DNA from: Clostridia bacterium | Lineage (GTDB): Bacteria > Bacillota > Clostridia > Oscillospirales > Acutalibacteraceae | NCBI GenBank assembly: GCA_017399535.1 | Contig: JAFQBX010000035.1 | Location: 1 to 55,420 of the forward strand | Length of the DNA stretch: 55,420 nt | Direction of reading: 5' to 3' | Shown here: positions 1-7,852 of the stretch, in pieces | Position numbering within the stretch: the first letter of the stretch is position 1 | How the letters are laid out: each line of letters starts with the position of its first letter | Position numbers and translations under genes: made by a program | Notes under the pieces: generated by a model | Told to the model about the DNA's origin: nothing | Seen by the model: only the letters and a program-made list of their open reading frames with translations | The model's database searches: none

Positions 1-1
1 G

Positions 2-7
2 TATAAT
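2..7 (+). promoter_or_regulatory. possible -10 box of a 5S rRNA promoter
   Basis: A perfect TATAAT lies 12 nt upstream of the first 5S nucleotide, so transcription would start about at the 5' end of the 5S precursor. The matching -35 element would lie outside the window. It suggests that 5S is transcribed on its own or from an internal promoter, but the missing upstream sequence prevents a firm call. Confidence 0.4.
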
Positions 8-19
8 GCCTGTTGACAG

Positions 20-135
20 TCGGTGTCTTTGGCGATGAGGGTACACCTGTTCCCATCCCGAACACAGCAGTTAAGCTCATCAGTGCCGAAAATACTTTGG
101 TGGTGACGCCACGGGAAGATAGGGCGATGCCGACA
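20..135 (+). rRNA. rrf: 5S ribosomal RNA
   Basis: This is the 5S RNA of the large ribosomal subunit, about 116 nt long. The conserved core (CCCATCCCGAACACAGCAG followed by TTAAGCTC) is at about 54-78. The 5' end TCGGTGTC (20-27) pairs with GATGCCGA (126-133) to form helix I. An intrinsic terminator follows within 10 nt. No 23S or tRNA sequence is visible upstream within the short left margin, so I cannot say whether this is the end of an rrn operon or a solitary 5S gene. The perfect -10 box just upstream favours independent transcription. The end points are set by the helix I pairing and may be off by a few bases. Confidence 0.93.
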
Positions 136-142
136 CAAACAC

Positions 143-175
143 AAAAAGCAACTGTAAATTCAGTTGCTTTTTTTA
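143..175 (+). terminator. intrinsic terminator after 5S rRNA
   Basis: A 12-bp perfect stem (AAAAAGCAACTG at 143-154 with CAGTTGCTTTTT at 161-172) has a 6-nt loop and runs directly into a T tract. It ends the 5S transcript. Confidence 0.9.
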
Positions 176-191
176 TTTATAATATAAAAAT

Positions 192-227
192 GCGATAACA
201 CCGAAAATGTGTGTTATCGCGTTTTTT
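192..227. terminator. bidirectional terminator between 5S and the CofE-like gene
   Basis: A 10-bp perfect stem (GCGATAACAC at 192-201 with GTGTTATCGC at 211-220) has T runs on both strands. It mainly serves the minus-strand gene ending at 232, and is a second stop for the 5S transcript. Confidence 0.8.
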
Positions 228-231
228 TACA

Positions 232-936
232 TTATTCTTCTGCTACGCGGATAATTCCCATCGGGGTTTGCTCATGTGACTGACCGAGGGGGTTATCCTT
301 TAATATTTTTACCATCAGGTCGCAATCAATGGATGACGGATATGCACCGAGAATGTTTCCGCCGAGGTCGTTTATATCGGTGATTATTACGCCGAGTCCG
401 CCGAGAGCGTTGCTAACCTCTTCGGCAACCTTTTCGGGCTTATCGGGTGCAAGTGAAACGCATTCGTTAAAGGGCGGAAGTGTGCAATCACAAGGGCCGT
501 CAATAGCTCTGGCTCTTTCGCCCGCGATTTGATAAAACCAGCCGCGCTTTCCAATAAGCTTTCCGATTGCCGAAACAAGTGCGGCGAAAAGAATTCTGAT
601 TGTACCGCATTCGCGAAGCGCCATTTCCATTGTTTCGGGCATTGCGAGTCCGATTCCATACGGTGTTTTGAGAACGAATTTGCAAAGGAATTTAGCCAAC
701 GGACGCGGCTTTATGTCCTTTAACGGAATTGCTCGTCCCTGAGTGCAGCCGACAATTTTTTCGGTTATGAAAAGAATGTCGCCATCATTTGCGAGGTCCT
801 TTACGTATTTTACGGCTACGTCGGTAATTACGTCGTTTTCGCTGATTACATGGGTCTTTATTGCGAGGCGACGATACTTTACTCCGTCAACCTCGATAAT
901 TTCATTTTTATTCTCGTTTACTACAAATCCATCCAT
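232..936 (-). CDS. coenzyme F420-0:gamma-glutamyl ligase-like protein
   Basis: This 234-aa protein resembles the CofE/F420 ligase family, which adds glutamate to F420-0 with GTP. Visible family features are an N-terminal segment with the pattern of a beta-rich ligase core (DGDILFITEKIVGCTQGR at about 51-68) and a central GERARAIDGPCD block with acidic residues suited to metal binding. The protein is in the usual single-domain size range. There is no other F420 gene in the window, and Clostridia generally do not make F420, so the substrate is likely a different acid acceptor; this is inference. The start ATG follows GAGGTAGCAAAAG. It sits 27 nt downstream of the LUD gene and is probably cotranscribed with it. 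The stop is followed by a strong hairpin terminator. Confidence 0.75.
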   Translation of the reverse strand: MDGFVVNENKNEIIEVDGVKYRRLAIKTHVISENDVITDVAVKYVKDLANDGDILFITEKIVGCTQGRAIPLKDIKPRPLAKFLCKFVLKTPYGIGLAMPETMEMALRECGTIRILFAALVSAIGKLIGKRGWFYQIAGERARAIDGPCDCTLPPFNECVSLAPDKPEKVAEEVSNALGGLGVIITDINDLGGNILGAYPSSIDCDLMVKILKDNPLGQSHEQTPMGIIRVAEE

Positions 937-963
937 CTTTTGCTACCTCTTTACCTTTATTAT

Positions 964-1593
964 TTAATATCCGAGGGTATCATCCATAATTATTACCTTA
1001 ATTCTATCCTTTACACGCTGATTTGACATAACGACAAAGTTACAGCAAATTCGCGCAGGCGAATTACAGTTCATACATTCGCCCGTCTTTGCACACGGGG
1101 TATCGCAGGAAAGTCGTACTGTATTTGCCGGTGCGGCAATCTTTTTTACCCGGGTGATTGCGGCATCAATATCAGCTACAATTTTATTCGCGCCGATAAC
1201 AACGACTACGCTTTCGGGTCCGTAAATCATGGCAGAAACGCGGTTTCCGTTTCCGTCAACGTTGTAAAGCTCGCCGTCCTCTGTTACCGCATTCGTGCCC
1301 GTCAAATAAACGTCGCAATCGTAAGCGGCGACCATACACTTTCTGCGGTCGTCATTCTCGCGGTCAAAATAGGTAACGTCGTCGCGGCTACGAAGCCAAT
1401 CGAAAACGCCAAGTCCATCGAGGGTCATTGAGCCACCGTTAGTAACCTTTGCCCCGTCGGGTATAAGCTCGGCTAATAAATCGTACAGCTCGTCCCTTGT
1501 CCTCACATGATAGCCCTTCATATTGCGCTTTTCGAGATTTGAAATAACCTTTTCGATGCGCTTGTCCATTACGGCTTTTACGCTGTTATCCAT
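964..1593 (-). CDS. LUD-domain protein (LutC/YkgG-like)
   Basis: A single-domain member of the LUD family (related to LutC/LutB N-terminal parts), about 209 aa. Typical features are the TRDELYDLLAELIPDGAKVTNGGSMT-like start at about 35-60, followed by TGTNAVTEDGELYNVDG and YGPESVVVVIGANKIV. The C-terminus carries a Cys-rich tail (residues around CDTPCAKTGEC, MNC and ICC) that may bind a metal or Fe-S centre. Family members are tied to lactate oxidation or unknown redox roles; no lutA/lutB neighbours are present, so the role is unproven. Two starts are possible: TTG at 1599 with AAGGGG 5 nt upstream, or ATG at 1593 with 11-nt spacing. I chose ATG. It is the first gene of a two-gene unit with the CofE-like ligase. 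Confidence 0.8.
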   Translation of the reverse strand: MDNSVKAVMDKRIEKVISNLEKRNMKGYHVRTRDELYDLLAELIPDGAKVTNGGSMTLDGLGVFDWLRSRDDVTYFDRENDDRRKCMVAAYDCDVYLTGTNAVTEDGELYNVDGNGNRVSAMIYGPESVVVVIGANKIVADIDAAITRVKKIAAPANTVRLSCDTPCAKTGECMNCNSPARICCNFVVMSNQRVKDRIKVIIMDDTLGY

Positions 1594-1637
1594 TATCAAA
1601 GCTACCCCTTTTATTATAAAAAAATCGTTCGGTTAAA

Positions 1638-1666
1638 ATTATAACACCTATTATCACAATTGTCCA
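1638..1666 (-). promoter_or_regulatory. sigma-A promoter of the LUD/CofE-like unit
   Basis: On the minus strand, TGGACA (1661-1666) and TATAAT (1638-1643) are separated by 17 nt, and TGT precedes the -10 box (extended -10). Transcription would start near 1631. Confidence 0.7.
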
Positions 1667-1754
1667 TAACTAATTACTTTGTTAATAATATATCAATCTT
1701 TTTTGATTTTTGCAAAATTTCGTCAAAATCTTTGTTATTTTTTTGTCAATCCTA

Positions 1755-1783
1755 TTGACTTTTGAAATGCATTAGAATATAAT
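1755..1783 (+). promoter_or_regulatory. sigma-A promoter of serC-serA
   Basis: TTGACT (1755-1760) and a perfect TATAAT (1778-1783) are spaced by 17 nt. The expected start near 1790 gives a leader of about 40 nt with CAGGAGG in front of serC. No riboswitch or T-box fits in so short a leader. Confidence 0.8.
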
Positions 1784-1829
1784 GTATCACATATTGTTAA
1801 ATTATAATTTATTCAGGAGGAAATTTATC

Positions 1830-2915
1830 ATGTCAAGAGTTTACAATTTCAGCGCAGGTCCTTCTATGCTCCCCGAAAAGGTACTCAAAACAGCAGCAGA
1901 GGAAATGCTCGATTACAAGGGTTCAGGTCAGTCGGTTATGGAAATGTCCCACCGTTCAAAGACCTATCAGCAGATCTTTGACGAGACTGAGGCCCTTCTC
2001 CGTGAGGTTATGAACATTCCCGATAACTACAAGGTTCTCTTCTTGCAGGGCGGTGCTTCAACACAGTTTGCTATGATTCCGCTCAACCTTATGAACAAGA
2101 ATAACAAGGCCGACTTTGTCGTTACAGGTCAGTGGGCTAAAAAGGCATACAAGGAAGCTGCCCGCTACGGCACAGCTAACGTTGTCGCTTCGTCAGAGGA
2201 TAAAACCTTCTCTTATATTCCGAAGCTTGACAAGGCAACCTTTACACCCGATGCTGACTTCTTCCACATCTGCGTTAACAACACAATCTATGGCACAAAG
2301 TGGAACACCTTCCCCGAAACAGGTGACGTTCCCCTTATCGGTGATATTTCGAGCTGCATCCTTTCTGAGCCGATCGACGTTACAAAGTTCGGTATGCTCT
2401 ATGCAGGCGCTCAGAAGAATATGGCTCCTGCCGGCGTTACAATCGTAATCATCCGCGAGGATCTCATCGGCAACGCTATGGACATTACTCCGACCATGCT
2501 CAACTACTCAACACATTCAGAAAACGGTTCAATGTTCAATACACCGCCCTGCTACTGCATCTATGTTGCAAAGCTCGTTCTCGAATGGATCAAGAATGAC
2601 ATCGGCGGTCTTGAAAAGATGAAGGAACTCAACGAAAAGAAGGCAAAACTTCTCTACGATTTCCTTGATTCAAGCGAAATGTTCAGAGGTACCGTTGTGG
2701 CTGAGGACCGCTCACTCATGAACGTTCCCTTTGTTACAGGCAACGACGAGCTCGATGCTAAATTCGTTAAGGAAGCTACCGCTGCAGGTTTCGTTAACCT
2801 CAAGGGTCACCGTTCGGTTGGCGGTATGAGAGCTTCCATCTATAACGCTATGCCCATCGAAGGCGTAGAAAAGCTCGTTGACTTTATGAAGGCATTTGAA
2901 GCCGCTAATAAGTAA
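1830..2915 (+). CDS. serC: phosphoserine aminotransferase
   Basis: SerC is a PLP enzyme that converts 3-phosphohydroxypyruvate and glutamate to O-phosphoserine, step two of serine synthesis; it also acts in pyridoxal phosphate synthesis in some bacteria. The protein is 361 aa, the normal length, starting MSRVYNFSAGPSMLPEKVL, the family's typical N-terminus. It contains FLQGGASTQFAMIPLN and the PLP-lysine region YAGAQKNMAPAG, where K is the Schiff-base lysine. The C-terminal GHRSVGGMRASIYNAMP block is also canonical. I chose ATG 1830 because CAGGAGGAAATTTATC precedes it and the longer reading frame from 1782 would start inside the promoter. serA follows 21 nt downstream. Confidence 0.97.
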   Translation: MSRVYNFSAGPSMLPEKVLKTAAEEMLDYKGSGQSVMEMSHRSKTYQQIFDETEALLREVMNIPDNYKVLFLQGGASTQFAMIPLNLMNKNNKADFVVTGQWAKKAYKEAARYGTANVVASSEDKTFSYIPKLDKATFTPDADFFHICVNNTIYGTKWNTFPETGDVPLIGDISSCILSEPIDVTKFGMLYAGAQKNMAPAGVTIVIIREDLIGNAMDITPTMLNYSTHSENGSMFNTPPCYCIYVAKLVLEWIKNDIGGLEKMKELNEKKAKLLYDFLDSSEMFRGTVVAEDRSLMNVPFVTGNDELDAKFVKEATAAGFVNLKGHRSVGGMRASIYNAMPIEGVEKLVDFMKAFEAANK

Positions 2916-2936
2916 TTTGTTTAGGAGATAATTATC

Positions 2937-4097
2937 ATGTATCAGATTAAAACTCTCAATAAAATTTCAAAAAACGGTCTCGACCGCTTTAACGCTAATT
3001 ACAACTGCGCTGACGAAATTGATGCACCCGACGCGATACTCGTTCGCTCGGCATCAATGCACGAAATGGAAATGCCTGAATCTCTCCTCGCTATCGCTCG
3101 TGCAGGTGCAGGCGTTAACAATATCCCCTGCGACAAATGTGCAGAACAGGGTATTGTTGTTTTCAATACACCCGGTGCCAACGCAAACGCTGTAAAGGAA
3201 CTTGTTCTCGCAGGTCTCCTCATGTGCAGCCGTAAGATCCTCCCCGCTATCGAATGGGCAAAGACACTCAAAGGTAACGGCGCTGAGGTTGGCAAAATGG
3301 TTGAAAAGGGTAAAGGCGCTTTTGCAGGTCCCGAAATCATGGGCAAAAAGCTAGGTGTAATCGGTCTCGGCGCTATCGGTATCCTCGTTGCAAACGCTGC
3401 ATCGGCTCTCGGTATGGAGGTTTACGGCTACGACCCCTATCTTTCGGTTGACGCCGCTTGGAAACTTTCGAGAAGCATTAAGCACGCCGCTGACATGAAC
3501 GAAATTTTCGCTGAATGTGATTACATCACAGTTCACGTTCCCCTCACCCCCGATACGAAGGGATTCATCAACAACGATTCAATCGCAACAATGAAGGACG
3601 GCGTCAGAATTCTCAACTTCGCTCGTGGCGACCTCGTTGACAGCAACGCTATCATCGACGCTCTCGCAAACGGAAAGGTTGCCGCTTACGTAACCGACTT
3701 CCCGAGCGACGAGGTTATCGGCGTTGACGGCGTTATCGCTATCCCGCACCTTGGCGCTTCGACACCCGAAAGTGAAGAAAACTGCGCTGTTATGGCTGCT
3801 GACGAGATTAGAGAATACCTTGAAAACGGTAACATTGTTAACTCGGTTAATATGCCCAACGTTGTTGTTCCCCGCTCTACCGCAGTTCGCGTTTGCATTA
3901 TCCATAACAACATTCCGAATATGATTGCTCAGATTTCATCTGCTGTTTCGGCTTGCAACATCAATATCGAAAAGCTCAACAACCAGTCGAGAAAGGACTT
4001 TGCTTACACCATCCTCGACGTTGAGGCAATCGACGATGCAGCTATCGAAGGTATCAAGGCAATTGACGGCGTTATCAGAGTAAGAGTTATTAAATAA
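2937..4097 (+). CDS. serA: D-3-phosphoglycerate dehydrogenase
   Basis: SerA oxidises 3-phosphoglycerate with NAD+ to 3-phosphohydroxypyruvate, the first committed step of serine synthesis. The protein is 386 aa, the short type. It has the NAD-binding motif GLGAIGILVANAASALGMEVYGYDP at about 142-166, the catalytic Arg in NFARGDLVD, and the HLGAST motif with the catalytic His. A C-terminal ACT domain (about 310-386, starting near VCIIHNNIPNMIAQIS) suggests allosteric control by serine. The start follows TTAGGAGATAATTATC. It forms an operon with serC; no serB is present in the window. Confidence 0.96.
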   Translation: MYQIKTLNKISKNGLDRFNANYNCADEIDAPDAILVRSASMHEMEMPESLLAIARAGAGVNNIPCDKCAEQGIVVFNTPGANANAVKELVLAGLLMCSRKILPAIEWAKTLKGNGAEVGKMVEKGKGAFAGPEIMGKKLGVIGLGAIGILVANAASALGMEVYGYDPYLSVDAAWKLSRSIKHAADMNEIFAECDYITVHVPLTPDTKGFINNDSIATMKDGVRILNFARGDLVDSNAIIDALANGKVAAYVTDFPSDEVIGVDGVIAIPHLGASTPESEENCAVMAADEIREYLENGNIVNSVNMPNVVVPRSTAVRVCIIHNNIPNMIAQISSAVSACNINIEKLNNQSRKDFAYTILDVEAIDDAAIEGIKAIDGVIRVRVIK

Positions 4098-4113
4098 TTC
4101 GAATTAAAATAGC

Positions 4114-4147
4114 AAAAAACCGACTGAGAAGTTCAGTCGGTTTTTTT
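4114..4147. terminator. bidirectional terminator between serA and the RluA-type gene
   Basis: The stem CCGACTGA (4120-4127) with TCAGTCGG (4133-4140) is extended by A/T pairs, with an A run before and a T run after. It can end serA on the plus strand and the pseudouridine synthase gene on the minus strand. Confidence 0.85.
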
Positions 4148-5027
4148 ATTGCAGTAAACTTATAATGTCGGTTGCGTTGTTTTCTTTAAGCAGGCGGATA
4201 ATGTCGGAGGGTAGCTCCCCTTTTACGCTTATCTGCTCATTTGTAATGGGATGGGTGAAACTGACGCTGATACAATGTAACGCCTGACGGTCGATACTTT
4301 CGTCGGGTTCGCCATACAAGGTGTCGCCGATAAGCGCATTTCCCATATTGGTAAAATGCACCCTTATTTGATGGGTACGTCCCGTTTCGAGCGACACCTC
4401 GGCGACAGAAATATGCCCGTTGGCAAAAAGCCGCTTGAAATGAGTGACTGCGCGCTGACCATCGGGGCTGACACATCGCTTTATCTTGCTACCATTTTCG
4501 AGAGCTATTGGTGCATCAATGGTGCCGTTTTCGGCGATTTCACCCCTACAAACGCAAATGTACCGCTTGTCCACCTTCCCCGACAGCTTACCTGCTGAAA
4601 GAGGGTCGAGCGCGGCAACAACAAGCCCCGATGTACCTCGGTCGAGTCGATTGATTGGTCGGAAGGAATGGGGTTTGCCCTTGCTTTGCATATAATAGGC
4701 AAATGCGTTTGCCAAAGTGCCCGATTGCAACTTTTTTGACGGGTGGGTTGGCATTTGTGGTGGCTTGTCGAGTACCAAAACGCTGCTGTCCTCGTACAAA
4801 ATGCTCAGTGGTAATGCCTCGGGCGTTGCCGACTTTTCGTCATCGGCAAAGTGAAGTTCAATTACGTCTCCTGTCGCAATTTTTTCGCGCACGGTGACGT
4901 TTTTTCCATTAAGCAAAATGCTGCCGTAATATTTGAGCCGTGTGACACTTCGCGTCGATATCCCCTTTAATCTAAACCAATTTTTAAGTTCCATTCCGCC
5001 CTCGGTATCGAGAACGGTAAAAACCAT
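4146..5027 (-). CDS. RluA-family RNA pseudouridine synthase
   Basis: This enzyme isomerises specific uridines in rRNA or tRNA to pseudouridine. It has an N-terminal S4-like RNA-binding domain (about 10-60), a linker, and a catalytic domain with the hallmark NRLDRGTSGLVV, whose Asp is the nucleophile. The C-terminal GRTHQIRVHF motif is also typical. The exact rRNA target (RluA, RluC or RluD type) cannot be told from sequence. The start is ambiguous: GTG 5045, TTG 5036 (AGGTGA 5 nt upstream) and ATG 5027 are all in frame, and the promoter places the transcript start near 5047. I chose ATG 5027 because the protein then begins MVFTV like many relatives. The longest version has 299 aa. Confidence 0.93.
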   Translation of the reverse strand: MVFTVLDTEGGMELKNWFRLKGISTRSVTRLKYYGSILLNGKNVTVREKIATGDVIELHFADDEKSATPEALPLSILYEDSSVLVLDKPPQMPTHPSKKLQSGTLANAFAYYMQSKGKPHSFRPINRLDRGTSGLVVAALDPLSAGKLSGKVDKRYICVCRGEIAENGTIDAPIALENGSKIKRCVSPDGQRAVTHFKRLFANGHISVAEVSLETGRTHQIRVHFTNMGNALIGDTLYGEPDESIDRQALHCISVSFTHPITNEQISVKGELPSDIIRLLKENNATDIISLLQ

Positions 5028-5053
5028 CTTTTTCAAAAATATCACCTGAAACC

Positions 5054-5081
5054 ATTATAGCACCGAAAAAATTTTTTTCAA
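5054..5081 (-). promoter_or_regulatory. sigma-A promoter of the RluA-type gene
   Basis: On the minus strand, TTGAAA (5076-5081) and TATAAT (5054-5059) are spaced by 16 nt. Transcription would begin near 5047, only 2 to 20 nt before the candidate start codons, so the leader is very short. Confidence 0.7.
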
Positions 5082-5166
5082 CCGACCGATTTTATGTGCA
5101 ATTGATATAGCGGAAACGACTTTTTCGACAGAATATTCAATAAAATAATAAAAATTAAAAAAACAC

Positions 5167-5195
5167 TTGCAATTACACGCGGTTTGTGATATTAT
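5167..5195 (+). promoter_or_regulatory. sigma-A promoter of rpmB
   Basis: TTGCAA (5167-5172) and TATTAT (5190-5195) are separated by 17 nt. Transcription would start near 5202, about 36 nt before the L28 start codon. Confidence 0.7.
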
Positions 5196-5237
5196 TATTC
5201 GGTCAGATTATCCTAATTCTAAAAGGAGGTGCAGACC

Positions 5238-5426
5238 ATGGCAAAATGCGAGTTCTGCAGCAAGCAAATTCAGTTCGGTATCAAGGTTTCCCACTCACAC
5301 AGACGTTCAAACAGAACATGGAAGCCCAACGTTAAACGTGTCAAGGCAATCGTAAACGGTACACCTTGCAGAGTTTATGCCTGCACCCGTTGCCTTCGTT
5401 CAGGTAAGGTAGAACGTGCAGTCTGA
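5238..5426 (+). CDS. rpmB: 50S ribosomal protein L28
   Basis: L28 is a small protein of the large ribosomal subunit. The protein is 62 aa, starting MAKCEFCSKQIQFG. It is the zinc-binding form, with CEFC near the N-terminus and CTRC near the C-terminus (four Cys). The core SHSHRRSNRTWKPNVKRV is typical. ATG 5238 was chosen over the upstream GTG 5229 because AAAGGAGGTGCAGACC puts the ribosome binding site directly before it. It is transcribed alone, with its own promoter and a hairpin after the stop. Confidence 0.97.
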   Translation: MAKCEFCSKQIQFGIKVSHSHRRSNRTWKPNVKRVKAIVNGTPCRVYACTRCLRSGKVERAV

Positions 5427-5451
5427 TTATTCAGATAATACCAATCAAACG

Positions 5452-5485
5452 AATTCCCTGATTATAGCATAATCAGGGAATTTTC
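5452..5485 (+). terminator. hairpin after rpmB
   Basis: A perfect 14-bp stem (5452-5465 with 5469-5482) has a 3-nt loop and is followed by only a short T run. It is a likely, somewhat weak terminator; the HAD gene starts 29 nt later and could be reached by read-through. Confidence 0.65.
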
Positions 5486-5513
5486 ATTATCAAATGCTGG
5501 AAGGTATGTATTT

Positions 5514-6293
5514 ATGAAATTTGACGGATATTTAATCCTCTCCGACAATGACGGCACCTTTTTGGGATGGGACGGAATTTCGGAGGAAAATAAAAAGGCG
5601 GTAGAATATTTCCACGATAACGGCGGTTTTTTTACCGTTGCGACGGGCAGACGCTCCGACTTTATTCGCGAAAGATACGATGGAATTATCAAGCCGCACG
5701 TTCCCCTCATTCTCGCGAACGGAACAATGCTTTACGACATGACCGACGACAAGCTGATTGATACCGACTTTTTAAGCACTGATGATTACGATATTGTTCT
5801 CGATGCCTTTCACCACGCTGATAAGGGAAACAATCTGCGGTTTGAATTCAGAGAAAATACCAAGTGGTTCAAAATCAGCGATTACACCGAGCAAATGGTG
5901 CTGGACACGCTTGAAGGTCGCGAGTTAAGTAAGTTCGTTATCGACTTTGACAAGCCCGAGGACACCCTCGAATTGCAGAATTATCTGTTGAGCAAATATG
6001 AAAATAGATGCACAATAGTTCGTGCTTGGCCGACAGGGCTCGAAATATTCACCAAAACAGGCGGAAAAGACCGCTTTATCGGTCAGGTAAAGGAAATCAT
6101 TGAAAAGGTGTATAAGGTCAAAATTCACACCGTTATCGGCATCGGAGACTATGAAAACGATATTCCGCTGATAAAGGCGGCTGATATTGGCGTTGCGATG
6201 CAAAATGCACCCGACAATGTTAAGGAAAATGCCGACATTGTTATCGGTGACTGCAATGAGGACGGCGTTGCCAAATACATATACAGCTTATAA
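5514..6293 (+). CDS. Cof-type HAD-family hydrolase
   Basis: A HAD-superfamily phosphatase (Cof/IIB cap type) that probably dephosphorylates a small phosphorylated metabolite such as a sugar phosphate or nucleotide. It has 259 aa. Motif I is SDNDGTF (D11, D13), motif II is ATGRR with a small residue before it, and motif IV is GIGDYENDIPLIKAADIGVAMQNA near the C-terminus. The central part (about 80-190) is the cap domain. It has no membrane segment and is cytoplasmic. The ribosome binding site is weak (CTGGAAGG). The substrate cannot be predicted from sequence. Confidence 0.9.
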   Translation: MKFDGYLILSDNDGTFLGWDGISEENKKAVEYFHDNGGFFTVATGRRSDFIRERYDGIIKPHVPLILANGTMLYDMTDDKLIDTDFLSTDDYDIVLDAFHHADKGNNLRFEFRENTKWFKISDYTEQMVLDTLEGRELSKFVIDFDKPEDTLELQNYLLSKYENRCTIVRAWPTGLEIFTKTGGKDRFIGQVKEIIEKVYKVKIHTVIGIGDYENDIPLIKAADIGVAMQNAPDNVKENADIVIGDCNEDGVAKYIYSL

Positions 6294-6299
6294 AAGAAG

Positions 6300-6333
6300 A
6301 ATCCCTCCTGAACGAGTCAGGAGGGATTTTTTA
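6300..6333. terminator. terminator between the HAD gene and the ECF S-component gene
   Basis: A 12-bp perfect stem (AATCCCTCCTGA at 6300-6311 with TCAGGAGGGATT at 6317-6328) has a 5-nt loop and T tract. It is clearly active for the plus strand; the minus strand has only a weak T run. Confidence 0.85.
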
Positions 6334-6340
6334 CTATAAT

Positions 6341-6988
6341 TTATGCTGTTTTACACGCTCTCTTAATCACGCGGTTTACGGCCAACGCAATAGAGCCACC
6401 TATTACGAGAGAAACGCATACCTCAATCAAGGTATTAAGAGTCAAAACCGAAAGTAAAACGGTCATTACGCTCGTTTCAGCCAAAATCGTATTTTTAAAC
6501 ATTACGATATAGGACGTCATAAAGAATACAGTATTAAAAACTGCACCCGAAACTGCGGCAACAGGATATGCGATTTTTTGAGTTTTTCTGAATTTTGCGA
6601 GTGCCTTAAACAGCAAGGAAACGCAGAGCCCCATCAAAATTCGAGGAACAAAACAGGTAAACGCCGTACCGAGCGGACTCGTTTGGAATAAAAGCGACGC
6701 TGACGGGTCAATTACATAGCCAATACCGAAACATTGTAAAAAGCTGGTCAGACCAAAAACAAAGCCGAGTATCATTCCGCACACGGGACCAAGTGAAATT
6801 GCGCCTGCTACAACAGGAATCGGCATCAGCGTAATTACGAATACACCAGCATAAATGTAACCAAGCGGCGAAAAATTCATCGCCATCATAATTGCGATAA
6901 AGAACGCCGTGATTACCATGCGGAAGGTCAGTTCCTTACGGGACAGCTTTTTTGTACCATTACTGCTTGTTGTTACTTCATTTTTCAT
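6341..6988 (-). CDS. ECF-type transporter S component, probably for pantothenate
   Basis: A 215-aa integral membrane protein with about six hydrophobic segments, of the ECF S-component type. S components bind a vitamin and join a shared EcfA/EcfT energy module, which is not encoded here. The N-terminal 20 residues are a hydrophilic cytosolic start, followed by membrane segments from about 24. It starts 25 nt downstream of coaX with GGAGGTTTAAAAA before the ATG, and is probably in the same transcript. Because pantothenate kinase precedes it, pantothenate is the likely substrate (inference from context). It could instead take up a related precursor. Confidence 0.75.
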   Translation of the reverse strand: MKNEVTTSSNGTKKLSRKELTFRMVITAFFIAIMMAMNFSPLGYIYAGVFVITLMPIPVVAGAISLGPVCGMILGFVFGLTSFLQCFGIGYVIDPSASLLFQTSPLGTAFTCFVPRILMGLCVSLLFKALAKFRKTQKIAYPVAAVSGAVFNTVFFMTSYIVMFKNTILAETSVMTVLLSVLTLNTLIEVCVSLVIGGSIALAVNRVIKRACKTA

Positions 6989-7013
6989 TTTTTAAACCTC
7001 CGATACTGCTCCG

Positions 7014-7790
7014 TTAACGGATGCAGTTCTTATTTTTATTATAAATGATGCGCAAACCGTCAAGAAGAAGGTTGTCATCAAGAATAATATTTCGTTCGCA
7101 TTTTGACACGATTGTGCCTGCGAGGCCGCCCGTTGCGACAAGGGTTGCTTCCTCGCCGAGAATTTTCTCAATTCTCGATGCCATTCCTTCAAGCATCGAT
7201 GCGGTACCGAAAACAATACCCGATTTCATACAATCTACCGTGTTTGAACCGATGACGGATTTGGGTGCTTCGATATCGATAAAGGGAAGCTGCGCCGTTT
7301 TGGTCGCTAATGCTTCGAGGGTGGTCGATGGACCGGCTGCTATTGCACCGCCGAGAAAACTGCCTTCCCTATCAACGACGCTGACTGTTGTAGCCGTTCC
7401 TAAATCGAAAATAATGCAAGGGAGCGAATATTTTGTCATGGCGGCAACCGCACCTGCGGCAAGGTCTGCACCAAGCTGGGCGGGATTATCAATTTTGATA
7501 TTCAGTCCCGTTTTTATTCCCGGGCCGAGCATCATCGGTGCATAGCCGAAAAGAATTTCGACCGCACGACTCATCATCGCTCCAACGTGCGGAACAACCG
7601 AGCTAATAATCGCACCTTCGATTTCGCTCTTTGAGCATTCGTGAAGGACAAAAATATTTCTGAGTTCGAGCGCGTACTGATCCTCGGTTCTGCGAGTGTC
7701 AGTAGCAAGGCGTGAGGTGAAAACGAGCTTTTCCTCATCAAAAACGCCAAGGGTAATGTTCGTATTACCAATGTCGATGGTTAAAATCAT
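7014..7790 (-). CDS. coaX: type III pantothenate kinase
   Basis: CoaX phosphorylates pantothenate, the first step of coenzyme A synthesis. It has 258 aa and the ASKHA-fold pattern: MILTIDIGNTNITLGVF (phosphate 1 loop), GPGIKTGLNIKIDNPAQLGADLAAGAVA, and FDLGTATTVSVVD (phosphate 2). Type III kinases need a monovalent cation and are not inhibited by CoA; this is family knowledge. The ribosome binding site is AAGGAGG. It leads a two-gene unit with the S-component gene. Confidence 0.96.
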   Translation of the reverse strand: MILTIDIGNTNITLGVFDEEKLVFTSRLATDTRRTEDQYALELRNIFVLHECSKSEIEGAIISSVVPHVGAMMSRAVEILFGYAPMMLGPGIKTGLNIKIDNPAQLGADLAAGAVAAMTKYSLPCIIFDLGTATTVSVVDREGSFLGGAIAAGPSTTLEALATKTAQLPFIDIEAPKSVIGSNTVDCMKSGIVFGTASMLEGMASRIEKILGEEATLVATGGLAGTIVSKCERNIILDDNLLLDGLRIIYNKNKNCIR

Positions 7791-7823
7791 GTGTTATCCT
7801 CCTTAGATGGAATCACATTTGAT

Positions 7824-7852
7824 ATAATACAACCATTCGCCCCGAATTTCAA
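7824..7852 (-). promoter_or_regulatory. sigma-A promoter of coaX
   Basis: On the minus strand, TTGAAA (7847-7852) and TATTAT (7824-7829) are spaced by 17 nt, giving a leader of about 27 nt. Confidence 0.7.
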
